NCBI GenBank assembly: GCA_039024295.1
Contig: JBCDIQ010000065.1
Location: 1 to 18,902, forward strand
DNA length: 18,902 bases
Reading direction: 5' to 3'
From: JBCDIQ01 sp039024295
Lineage (GTDB): Bacteria; Bacteroidota; Bacteroidia; J057
Shown: piece after piece, positions 1-6,773 of the stretch
Numbering within the stretch: position 1 is the stretch's first letter
Layout: every line of letters starts with the position of its first letter
The notes under the pieces: generated by a model
What the model was told of the DNA's origin: nothing
What the model saw: only the letters and a program-made list of their open reading frames with translations
Databases searched by the model: none
Program-made: the position numbers and the translations under genes

Positions 1-142
1 AGCGTATATCAGATAAACGGAATTTCGTCTCCAAGTGCGGCATCAATCAGGAACTTTTATTCAAGATTTAACTCAATTAGACATTTCTAGTCACCTTCGG
101 GCAAAAATGGGCCTCTCCCCTCCTACCTACTCAATGAAACTG

Positions 143-150
143 TATATTTG
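143..150 (+). promoter_or_regulatory. Possible Bacteroidota -7 box (TATATTTG), leaderless arrangement
   Basis: TATATTTG matches the Bacteroidota -7 consensus TAnnTTTG and ends four bases before the ATG at 155. Transcription would then begin at or next to the start codon. No TTG-type -33 element is obvious at the usual distance, so this rests on the -7 box alone. Confidence 0.35.
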
Positions 151-154
151 CTAC

Positions 155-1639
155 ATGAACTCCCAATCAAGGCTCCCACAGGCACTTTCTTGGTTAAATG
201 GGCCACCGGTGGCAACCCTTTCCTCCCGACAATACCACATTGCCTTGTTATTGATAGGGCATGCAGTCTTTCTGACTTATCTGGTAATGGGCTGGACCCT
301 GTTCAAGGAGCGAATGATTGCCTTTGATTCTTCTTTTTACGCCTTCCAAATGATCTCCAAAGAGGGGTTTAACATTGAGCACAATCGGTACATCAGCTAT
401 ACCTCTCAGTGGCTTCCCTTGTTGGGCCTTCAGCTAGGCGTAGGCTTGGAAACTTTCATGAGGCTGTACTCGGCGGGGTTCATGCTGTTCTATTATGTCT
501 TATTTTGCATCATTGCCCATGGCTTTCGAAACCCCGGAGCAGGGATTTTTATGGGCCTGCTGCTCTGTTTGACTGTTCGGTATAAGTACTACACTGGAGT
601 ATCTGAGGTCACGCCCTCCTTAGCCATGTGTGGACTCTTGATGGGGTGGATTAGCCGACCTGAAAATGTGTTAAGAGGGCTCCACCTGATTGGGAGGTTG
701 TTCATTGGGTTTATCATCATTTTTATCGCGTATCAAAGTCACCCTTTTGTGGTGTTCCCCTTCCTCGTTATCCTAGGGACAGATATAAGTTTCAATAATA
801 AATGGAAAGATCCAGAGGCCTGGGGATTGGTGACCTTGGCCATTCTCTGGTACCTAGGAGAATCCTGGGTGCTTCCGTTGGATGGATATGAAAGCGGAAA
901 AATGAGTAACCTGAACAAGTTACCGGAAATGCTCCCCACCCTGAGGGAACATTGGGTGTACCAGAAATTCATGAGGTACCTCAAGGAAGAATGCTTTTGG
1001 GCCTATACCGGGTATTTTGTATTGCTTGGCGGCCTGTTATTAAAAAGGAAGTGGCTCACAGCTCTTTTGATGGCTTCTGCTATGCCCGTTCATGTGGTGA
1101 TTGTGGTGGTCGTTTACCATCAGGGGGAAACCCAGAATATGCTTGAAAGCTATTATGCCTATTGGGGGATTTTCACTTCTGTCATGTTGTATTATCTGTT
1201 GATCCAATCAAAATGGCGGATAATCTCAACGGGGGTTTGTGTATTCCTGCTGGCCATTAGCATGAATGGGATTTTAGAGAAACGTATCCATTTCCAGGAA
1301 AGGCTGGGCTTTTATGACCAGGTAAAAAGTGAGTTCATGGGCAATGGGGATACGAAATTACTCTTCCCCGCAGATAGGGTTCCCTGGGATTTGATCTGGT
1401 CGGATTGGGCCCTGCCATTCGAGTCTATCCTATATTACTCATTGGAGGGACCTGAACAAGCTGCAACGCTTTACCCTTACCGAAACCTGGATAAGGTCGG
1501 CCCTTACCTGGATCAACCTGAGGCTTTCCTGGGACCTATTTGGGAATTGGGCATGTATGACCCACGTAAATTTCGAAGGGATTATTTCCAGCTCCCTGCT
1601 CAGCTCTACCGGGTAATTCCTCCTAAGAAGGCTCCTTAG
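155..1639 (+). CDS. Polytopic inner-membrane protein, possible GT-C-like glycosyltransferase
   Basis: Function not recognised. From the ATG at 155 the product is 494 residues. It has about ten hydrophobic segments: the first at about residues 27-48, a dense group at 88-124, 129-143, 152-166, 176-208 and 222-236, then 282-321 and 334-371. A soluble C-terminal tail of about 120 residues follows, rich in aromatic residues and prolines. An Asp (D58, in a FDSS context) sits in the loop after the first TM helix. This is where GT-C glycosyltransferases carry an acidic catalytic residue, but a single Asp is weak support, so the GT-C idea is inference. The frame is open back to a GTG at 35 and has ATGs at 107 and 134. 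The residues those starts would add look unlike a membrane protein N-terminus, and the -7 box at 143-150 favours 155. The gene ends 4 bases from the convergent neighbour's stop. Confidence 0.7.
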   Translation: MNSQSRLPQALSWLNGPPVATLSSRQYHIALLLIGHAVFLTYLVMGWTLFKERMIAFDSSFYAFQMISKEGFNIEHNRYISYTSQWLPLLGLQLGVGLETFMRLYSAGFMLFYYVLFCIIAHGFRNPGAGIFMGLLLCLTVRYKYYTGVSEVTPSLAMCGLLMGWISRPENVLRGLHLIGRLFIGFIIIFIAYQSHPFVVFPFLVILGTDISFNNKWKDPEAWGLVTLAILWYLGESWVLPLDGYESGKMSNLNKLPEMLPTLREHWVYQKFMRYLKEECFWAYTGYFVLLGGLLLKRKWLTALLMASAMPVHVVIVVVVYHQGETQNMLESYYAYWGIFTSVMLYYLLIQSKWRIISTGVCVFLLAISMNGILEKRIHFQERLGFYDQVKSEFMGNGDTKLLFPADRVPWDLIWSDWALPFESILYYSLEGPEQAATLYPYRNLDKVGPYLDQPEAFLGPIWELGMYDPRKFRRDYFQLPAQLYRVIPPKKAP

Positions 1640-1643
1640 TTTT

Positions 1644-2240
1644 CTACCCTACCCCGATTACAAGGGAGAACATCGAAGAGAACCCCCAAACCACGGCAAT
1701 CCCTAGTGCGCAGATAGAAATGGTTGCAATAATTAAGGCAATCAAAGTCATAATGCCCAGATTGGCCAAATAGGGAAGGTCAGCTATAAAAAGTAAACCG
1801 GAATTACCGCCTTCCTTTATCCGGTTGGCAGCCTGATGAATGATCCAACTTAGACAGAATTGGATGATCAGGCAAAAAAACGTTATGCCCATTTTTTCAC
1901 TTGAACTCAGGGATTTGGAATCCAACCCCAACAGCCAAACGGCTACGGAAAGCAACCATAGTACGCTAGAAATTCCCAGGTGAAACCATCCTTGGTAGGT
2001 CCTAAATTCCCTCCCCAAACCGGGAAACTCGGCAATAAATTCACGCCATCTTCTCCAGACCAGGAATTGGGTAAATCGAAGGTACAGTTCCCACCTTAAC
2101 AGCCAGACAGGAATGTACAGGCGTCTACCGTTCAGGATTTCTCCAATACAACCAATCATAAAAATTACACATAACCCTCCTCCAATTAGGTTGAGGACAC
2201 TGAAAGTGAGGTAGGCAGATGAGGTAGAATCAGTTAGCAT
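1644..2240 (-). CDS. Four-TM membrane protein of unknown function
   Basis: Not recognised. The 198-residue product (start ATG 2240, MLTDSTSS) has hydrophobic stretches at about residues 10-35, 84-106, 117-136 and 158-195. A basic, tryptophan- and arginine-rich segment lies between the first and second helices (about 39-80), with several WR/RW pairs. No enzyme motif is visible. The frame is open 17 codons further upstream (to 2291), but that extension would run through the -7 box and palindrome described at 2271-2295, so the downstream start is preferred. The gene is transcribed away from the YigZ gene and converges on the membrane protein to its left. Confidence 0.7.
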   Translation of the reverse strand: MLTDSTSSAYLTFSVLNLIGGGLCVIFMIGCIGEILNGRRLYIPVWLLRWELYLRFTQFLVWRRWREFIAEFPGLGREFRTYQGWFHLGISSVLWLLSVAVWLLGLDSKSLSSSEKMGITFFCLIIQFCLSWIIHQAANRIKEGGNSGLLFIADLPYLANLGIMTLIALIIATISICALGIAVVWGFSSMFSLVIGVG

Positions 2241-2270
2241 GGTAAAAGTAATTTTTACCAATTTTACGAT

Positions 2271-2278
2271 CAAAAGTA
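2271..2278 (-). promoter_or_regulatory. Possible -7 box (TACTTTTG on the minus strand)
   Basis: The minus strand reads TACTTTTG, an exact TAnnTTTG match, about 30 bases upstream of the ATG at 2240. It overlaps the left arm of the palindrome at 2277-2295 by two bases. A protein bound there could therefore control the membrane protein gene. Confidence 0.35.
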
Positions 2279-2295
2279 CTTTGTGTTGCAAAGTA
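2277..2295. promoter_or_regulatory. Operator-like palindrome TACTTTG-N5-CAAAGTA
   Basis: Perfect 7-bp arms (2277-2283 and 2289-2295) flank the five bases TGTTG. It lies in the divergent region between the minus-strand membrane protein and the YigZ gene, at the promoter box of the former. The size and symmetry fit a dimeric repressor site. I recall similar TACTTTG/CAAAGTA palindromes near PadR-type regulators in Bacteroidota, but that is memory and not verified, and no PadR gene is in this window. Confidence 0.45.
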
Positions 2296-2337
2296 ATAAT
2301 ATTTGTTCATCACCGCCTCTCCTCCTATCTTGCTGGT

Positions 2338-2940
2338 ATGCCATTTTATCGTTTAACGGCACCGTCAGAAGGCTTTTTCAAGGACAGAGGTTCGAAATTC
2401 TATGCCTTTGCTTTTCCAGTTGATGCTCAAGAAACAGTGGATCACCACCTACAGCAGCTACGCAAACAATTTTATGACGCCCGTCACCGTTGCACAGCGT
2501 ATCGCTTGGGCAATGAAGGAGAAACCGTCTACATGAATGATGATGGGGAGCCCAGTAATACTGCGGGAGCCCCCATTTTGGCAGCTATTCGGTCAGCAGA
2601 ATTAACCAATATCTTGGTGGTAGTGGTCCGCTATTTTGGAGGAACCAAATTGGGAGTTAGAGGATTGATAGATGCCTATCGAACAGCCACTGAGACAGCT
2701 CTTAATGCAGCACCAAAAGAGGAAATTATTTCCTGGGTGTATGTAACTTTTGATTTTCCCTACAACCAGACCTCATACATCAACAAGCTGCTCCATCCGT
2801 TTCCGGTTGAACAAGTATCGGCAGAGTACCTTGCTACTTGCAAGGTAACGTATCGCATCAGGGAGAATGAGTATGGGAAATTGGAGCAAGCGATTCAGCA
2901 AACCCCTCTCAGGGTAAAAATTCAACACATAAAAAAATAG
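2338..2940 (+). CDS. YigZ/IMPACT family protein
   Basis: The 200-residue product is a complete member of the YigZ/IMPACT family: N-terminal UPF0029 domain plus C-terminal DUF1949 domain. Family signatures are plain: HRCTAYRLG (about residues 50-58), DDGEPSNTAGAP (68-79), and VVVVRYFGGTKLGVRGL (94-110), followed by IDAYRTA. The C-terminal ferredoxin-like part runs from about 134 to 200. Eukaryotic IMPACT modulates the eIF2 kinase GCN2. The bacterial role is not settled, though links to translation and RNA have been proposed. The start was set at 2338 (MPFYRLT) because the family begins close to this point. The 33 upstream in-frame codons lie over the palindrome and look non-coding. The gene stands alone on the plus strand and converges with dxr. 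Confidence 0.93.
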   Translation: MPFYRLTAPSEGFFKDRGSKFYAFAFPVDAQETVDHHLQQLRKQFYDARHRCTAYRLGNEGETVYMNDDGEPSNTAGAPILAAIRSAELTNILVVVVRYFGGTKLGVRGLIDAYRTATETALNAAPKEEIISWVYVTFDFPYNQTSYINKLLHPFPVEQVSAEYLATCKVTYRIRENEYGKLEQAIQQTPLRVKIQHIKK

Positions 2941-2995
2941 CCAGCTCATATAGAAACCGGCCCACCCTTGTAGTAGTTTTGGAATAGGGTTCCAA

Positions 2996-3023
2996 CCTAT
3001 CAGTCAGCACGGCTTATGATAGG
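2996..3023 (+). terminator. Weak stem-loop downstream of the YigZ gene
   Basis: CCTATCA (2996-3002) and TGATAGG (3017-3023) form a 7-bp stem with a 14-base loop, followed by ATTTTGT. It lies between convergent genes. The stem is short and AT-rich and the T tract is poor, so a terminator role is only possible. Confidence 0.3.
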
Positions 3024-3108
3024 ATTTTGTACGTAGGGTAAAAATGGTGAAAAGATCGCAGAAAATAAATCCCTAATTCAAAAGATTGTGATTTAGTGCC
3101 GCTTTCAC

Positions 3109-4272
3109 CTATATCTGAGCCATGCCTTTTACCCTTTCCATTACCCAGGTCCGGGCCTGGGCATCAGCTTCAATTAGGGATTCAATGGAAGGAGACCGAT
3201 CAAACGGCAGGCTGGTCAAGGCTTCTTCATTGATATCTGCCATTTCCAGAAACCCAATCTTTTCTTTCCTGAATAATGCATTAGTTACTTCGTTTGCTGC
3301 GTTCAAGGTACAGGGGGCACTGCCACATTGCCCCATCGCCTGGAAGGCTAATGCCAGGTTTTTAAACACGGTGGTGTCTACCTGTTCAAAAGTCAAAGAA
3401 GGGTACTGGGCAAAATCAAACCTTGGAAGGCTATTTTTCAGGCGCCCAGGGTAGGTCATGGCGTATTGAATGGGTACACGCATATCTGGCAGTCCCATTT
3501 GGGCTTTCATGCTTGCATCCTCAAACTGAACCACAGAGTGGATGATGGATTGGGGGTGAACCACCACTTCGATCTGGTCCTCCCTAAGGTCAAATAACCA
3601 CTTTGCCTCAATTACCTCAAGCCCCTTATTCATCATGCTGGCGGAATCAATGGTGATTTTGGCGCCCATTTCCCAGTTGGGATGTTTCAATGCCTGGGCA
3701 CGGGTCACCAAGCTAAGTTGTTCCTTCCCATATCCCCTGAAAGGTCCGCCAGAAGCTGTCAGGATTATTTTCTCTATTGGATTTCCTACTTCTCCCTGAA
3801 TGCATTGAAACAAGGCAGAATGCTCTGAATCAACTGGAATAATCGAGACCCGCTTTTCTCTCGCTTTTTCCATCACCAGTTCTCCTGCCACCACAAGCGT
3901 TTCTTTGTTGGCGAGGCCAATATCAATTCCCTGGTCGATGGCGGCCAGGGTAGGCTTAAGTCCAGCAAACCCTACCAGTGCCGTAATTACCATGTCAATC
4001 CCCGGCAGGTGCATCACCTCCGTGAGGGCATCATGCCCAGCCATCACCTGGGTTTCCTGACCAGCCAACGCTGCCTTTACTTCTAAAAATAAGGACTTAT
4101 TGGCAATAACCACTGCATCAGGCTTGAATTCCTGAGCCTGCCGAATCAGCAGATCCGAATTGGAATTGGCTGTGAGTACAGAGGCGCGAAAATGGCCTTT
4201 CTGTTCCCGGATAATGTCCAGGGTTTGGGTGCCAATAGAGCCCGTGGAACCGAGGATGGCAATGGATTTCAT
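3109..4272 (-). CDS. dxr: 1-deoxy-D-xylulose-5-phosphate reductoisomerase
   Basis: Second step of the MEP isoprenoid pathway: NADPH-dependent rearrangement and reduction of DXP to 2-C-methyl-D-erythritol 4-phosphate in the cytoplasm; target of fosmidomycin. The 387-residue length is normal. The Rossmann dinucleotide motif GSTGSIG is at residues 8-14. The GLANKETLVVAGE block is at about 119-131. The metal-binding acidic residues are visible as D148 and E150 in PVDSEHSALFQ and E219 in MMNKGLEVIEAKW. HPNW is at 197-200, and the C-terminal helical part starts with LNAANE at about 323. Nothing essential is missing. The gene lies downstream of the GH3 gene on the same strand with 115 bases between, too far and too repeat-rich to assume a shared transcript. 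The next MEP genes are not in the window. Confidence 0.97.
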   Translation of the reverse strand: MKSIAILGSTGSIGTQTLDIIREQKGHFRASVLTANSNSDLLIRQAQEFKPDAVVIANKSLFLEVKAALAGQETQVMAGHDALTEVMHLPGIDMVITALVGFAGLKPTLAAIDQGIDIGLANKETLVVAGELVMEKAREKRVSIIPVDSEHSALFQCIQGEVGNPIEKIILTASGGPFRGYGKEQLSLVTRAQALKHPNWEMGAKITIDSASMMNKGLEVIEAKWLFDLREDQIEVVVHPQSIIHSVVQFEDASMKAQMGLPDMRVPIQYAMTYPGRLKNSLPRFDFAQYPSLTFEQVDTTVFKNLALAFQAMGQCGSAPCTLNAANEVTNALFRKEKIGFLEMADINEEALTSLPFDRSPSIESLIEADAQARTWVMERVKGMAQI

Positions 4273-4295
4273 AGGATTGGTGTGTTGGGGTCAAA

Positions 4296-4387
4296 GTTTC
4301 AGGCATTAGGTGAGAGGCGTTAGGTATAAGGTTTGAGAAAGAGAAGCTCAAGCTCTCACCTTTCAGCTATAACCTACCATCTACTAC
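4296..4387. repeat. Degenerate AGGT-rich inverted repeat between GH3 gene and dxr
   Basis: The plus strand begins TTAGGTGAGAGGCGTTAGG and continues TATAAGGTTTGAG. The minus strand of the right half reads similarly (TAGGTAGTAGATGGTAGG, then TTATAGCTGAAAGGTGAGAG). The spacer is thus a loose inverted repeat of AGGT-type units. The 12-mer AGGTATAAGGTT recurs in the spacer downstream of the histidine kinase (12336-12347), so this looks like a dispersed intergenic repeat family. No coding content. Confidence 0.4.
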
Positions 4388-5890
4388 CTAGTCGATTATA
4401 TATTTATCCAGTGCTTCCGCAATTTTCCGACTGTTACTCAGGCGGGGGAATTTATTCTGTCCCCCAAGCTTGCCCTGAGACTTCATGTAGGCACGAGAAG
4501 CGTGAAGTTCGAGACGTTTAACTTCAACGGGCCGCAGGATGTTTCCTTCCCTTAGGTCATCGTAGTAAGTATTTTGCTTGCGCATGCTCTGATCAAGCAG
4601 CAAGGCGAATTTATCCATATCGGCAGGGTGCTGGTCAAACTCGATCAGCCACTGGTGGCAGGAATCTCCTTTTTCTTCTACAATCCTTGGAGCCACCGTA
4701 AACTCGTGAAAGCTTGCACCCGTTGCCGCAGTAGCCTCCATGATCGCCTGATTGACTTCCTCACTGATTACGTGTTCGCCAAATGCGCTGATGAAGTGCT
4801 TAGTTCGACCTGTTACTCGTAGTTTGTAGGGATTCAAGGAAGTAAACTTGACGGTATCTCCAATGTCGTATGCCCATAAGCCTGCATTGGTGCTCACAAT
4901 CAGGGCATATTGGGTATCTAATTCAACTTCATTAAGGCAGAGCCGGGGGGCATCGGGCTCACCATATGCATCCATTGGAATAAACTCATAAAAAATGCCG
5001 TTTTGAGGCAACAACAACAGGCCATTGTCCTTTTGGCTGCTTTGAATCGCAAAAAAGCCCTCTGAAGCTGGAAAAACCTCAATTAGATCTACCTTATCCC
5101 CAAAATAGGCATCAAAAATCGGTTTGTAAGGTTGGAAGTCTACCCCACCCTGGACAAAAACACTCAGGTTTGGCCATACTTCTAGTGGTTGTTTTCCCGT
5201 TTGTTGTTCTAACTCTTCAAAAAACATCTGTACCCAGGGAGGAATGCCTGATATCAAGCGCAGATCAACAGACTGGGTTTCTTGGGCGATGGTTCGGACC
5301 TTTTCTTCCCAATCTTCAATACAGTTCGTCGCATAGGTGGGGACCCGGTTAGAAGTCAGTACTGCTGGTACGAAATGATTGACAATACCCGAAAGCCGCC
5401 CAACCTTCATTCCATGGGAATTTTGCTCAATTTCAGGACTGCCAGAAAGAAACATCATTTTCCCATCAAAAAAATCCGCATTCCCCGTTTCATGCACATA
5501 TAACAGTAGGGCATCCCTAGCAGTGTTGATCTGTTTCCGGATAGATTCCCGTGTAATGGGAATGTATTTGGCACCGGAAGTGGTCCCAGAAGTTTTGGCG
5601 AGGTATAATGGGTGTCCAGGCCAGGAAACATCGGCTTCCCCTGCTACAATTCGATCAAAATACGGCTTGGCCGCTTCGTAATTCCTAATGGGTACCTGTT
5701 CCTGGAATTCCCTGATGGACTTGATCGAATCAAAGCTGTGGTCACGACCAAAAGCGGTATTTTTCCCCTTTTTAATAAGGGCATCAAATGTTCTTTGCTG
5801 CAGGGACCAACCGTTTACCGCCTGTTTATGCAATTGTTTGCTTTTCCAAGCTGCCAGCCATTTGGCTACTATCGATTTCACTCCACTCAT
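4388..5890 (-). CDS. GH3-family acyl-adenylate-forming enzyme
   Basis: The 500-residue product matches the GH3 (auxin-responsive promoter) family of the ANL adenylating superfamily. In plants these enzymes activate a carboxylic acid with ATP and conjugate it to an amino acid. Visible motifs: ATP-binding YLAKTSGTTSGAKYIP (about 96-111), FPASEGFFAIQ (273-283), WAYDIGDTVKF (339-349), the hinge region GRTKHFISAFGEHV (361-374), and a C-terminal GKLGGQNKFPRL (473-484) with the lysine (K480) typical of adenylating enzymes. The protein is full length for the bacterial GH3 group. The substrate is unknown: bacterial members are common in Bacteroidota but largely uncharacterised, and an auxin role should not be assumed. 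A strong terminator immediately upstream separates it from the MarR-type gene. No TAnnTTTG box was found in the short space before the start. Confidence 0.9.
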   Translation of the reverse strand: MSGVKSIVAKWLAAWKSKQLHKQAVNGWSLQQRTFDALIKKGKNTAFGRDHSFDSIKSIREFQEQVPIRNYEAAKPYFDRIVAGEADVSWPGHPLYLAKTSGTTSGAKYIPITRESIRKQINTARDALLLYVHETGNADFFDGKMMFLSGSPEIEQNSHGMKVGRLSGIVNHFVPAVLTSNRVPTYATNCIEDWEEKVRTIAQETQSVDLRLISGIPPWVQMFFEELEQQTGKQPLEVWPNLSVFVQGGVDFQPYKPIFDAYFGDKVDLIEVFPASEGFFAIQSSQKDNGLLLLPQNGIFYEFIPMDAYGEPDAPRLCLNEVELDTQYALIVSTNAGLWAYDIGDTVKFTSLNPYKLRVTGRTKHFISAFGEHVISEEVNQAIMEATAATGASFHEFTVAPRIVEEKGDSCHQWLIEFDQHPADMDKFALLLDQSMRKQNTYYDDLREGNILRPVEVKRLELHASRAYMKSQGKLGGQNKFPRLSNSRKIAEALDKYIID

Positions 5891-5899
5891 AAGAATGGA

Positions 5900-5937
5900 A
5901 AGAAAATAAAAACGCCCTGCTTTAAAAAGTAGGGCGT
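5900..5937 (-). terminator. Rho-independent terminator of the MarR-type gene
   Basis: ACGCCCTGCTTT pairs with AAAGTAGGGCGT across 5912-5937, an 11-bp GC-headed stem with one G-U pair and a small A-rich loop. On the minus strand it is followed directly by a T-rich tract (5901-5911, TTTTTATTTTC). It lies 25 bases beyond the stop of the MarR-type gene and 10 bases before the GH3 start, so GH3 probably depends on another promoter or on read-through. Confidence 0.82.
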
Positions 5938-5962
5938 GGGAGAAATTAAATTTTTTCGTGTT

Positions 5963-6439
5963 CTAGTTCGCTGCATCTGGAAGTACCATCATCGGAGAGA
6001 CCTTTTCGAGGGTATCCAGGAAGCTTGGCGCTTCTTTGCTACCTCCCAAAGAGGAAATTTTTTCTGCCAGGTTTTTCACCTGCTCATTGTACTCATCCAA
6101 CATCCGGTTTCCTTTCTTGGTAAGGGTAACCAAAATAGAACGGCGATCTTCTTTTGAATTTACGCGTTTAACCAAATTGAGGCGTTCAATTTTGTCTACC
6201 AAGGAAGTGAGGGTACTGAATTTAATCTTAAACTTTTCCCCTATCGTTTTCATGCGCTGTGGGCCAAATTCAGAAATGTAAAGAATAATTTCCATCTCAT
6301 TGGCTGAGATTTTATACTTTTTCCGAATTTCATTTTGATGATGACGAAAGGAGTCGCGCATGTTCAGCAGATATTTTTCAAGATCTGCTTGGTTGCCCGT
6401 CACCACATCGTCATTCGTAGTTTTATTAGCTTGTGCCAT
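5963..6439 (-). CDS. MarR-family transcriptional regulator
   Basis: A 158-residue winged-helix regulator. The helix-turn-helix core is at about residues 45-85 (SANEMEIILYI, then MKTIGEKFKIKFSTLTSLVDKIE). The wing carries the family signature NSKEDRRSILVTLTKKG (94-110), including the DRR turn (98-100). Flanking helices at about 18-40 and 112-132 would form the dimer interface. A C-terminal tail of about 25 residues after SLGG is longer than in many members. MarR proteins usually repress their own gene or a neighbour and release DNA on binding a small ligand. The minus-strand GH3 gene downstream is a plausible but unproven target, since a terminator sits between them. The ligand cannot be predicted. 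Confidence 0.9.
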   Translation of the reverse strand: MAQANKTTNDDVVTGNQADLEKYLLNMRDSFRHHQNEIRKKYKISANEMEIILYISEFGPQRMKTIGEKFKIKFSTLTSLVDKIERLNLVKRVNSKEDRRSILVTLTKKGNRMLDEYNEQVKNLAEKISSLGGSKEAPSFLDTLEKVSPMMVLPDAAN

Positions 6440-6773
6440 AATAATTAATTTAAAACCCTTTCTAACAGTTAAAATTTTTATGTAAGTGTATGAGAAAAAA
6501 CAAATGTAATGCTTTTTTTGACATAGTACTGAATAGAATAAATAGCGACTTCTGTTATTATCTCAATTCCCTAACTTTCACATATAACGAATAAATCGTC
6601 GAATGGTTGTGGAAAATGAGGCCCAATCGAATAATTTTTTCGACTAAACTCCGAGCCGCCAATCCACTGATTTACAGCACCATTTTTCTAAAAATGGATA
6701 GATTAGTCAAAAAAAAATATATTCTATGACCAACAGAATTCAATTTGGATATAAGTTAACGAAATTAGAAGTG
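6440..6773. other. 334-nt AT-rich intergenic region
   Basis: No credible gene. It holds the MarR promoter candidate, a TCGAA/TTCGA inverted repeat with a 7-base centre at 6627-6643, and a small hairpin CCATTTT-TCTA-AAAATGG at 6680-6697, followed by a run of nine A (6709-6717). The hairpins lie downstream of the CHAT-kinase gene (stop at 6774) but lack a T tract in that orientation, so no convincing terminator was found. Confidence 0.5.
6501..6508 (-). promoter_or_regulatory. Possible -7 box for the MarR-type gene (TACATTTG)
   Basis: On the minus strand TACATTTG matches TAnnTTTG exactly, 61 bases upstream of the ATG at 6439, predicting a leader of about 55 bases. No clear -33 TTG is seen. Confidence 0.4.

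Noticed and set aside
35..154. N-terminal extension of the first membrane protein from GTG 35
   Set aside because: The added 40 residues show no domain or signal features, and a promoter box lies inside this stretch at 143-150; kept only as an alternative.
6680..6697. Hairpin as terminator of the CHAT-pseudokinase gene
   Set aside because: The stem is A/T only and no T tract follows it on the minus strand.
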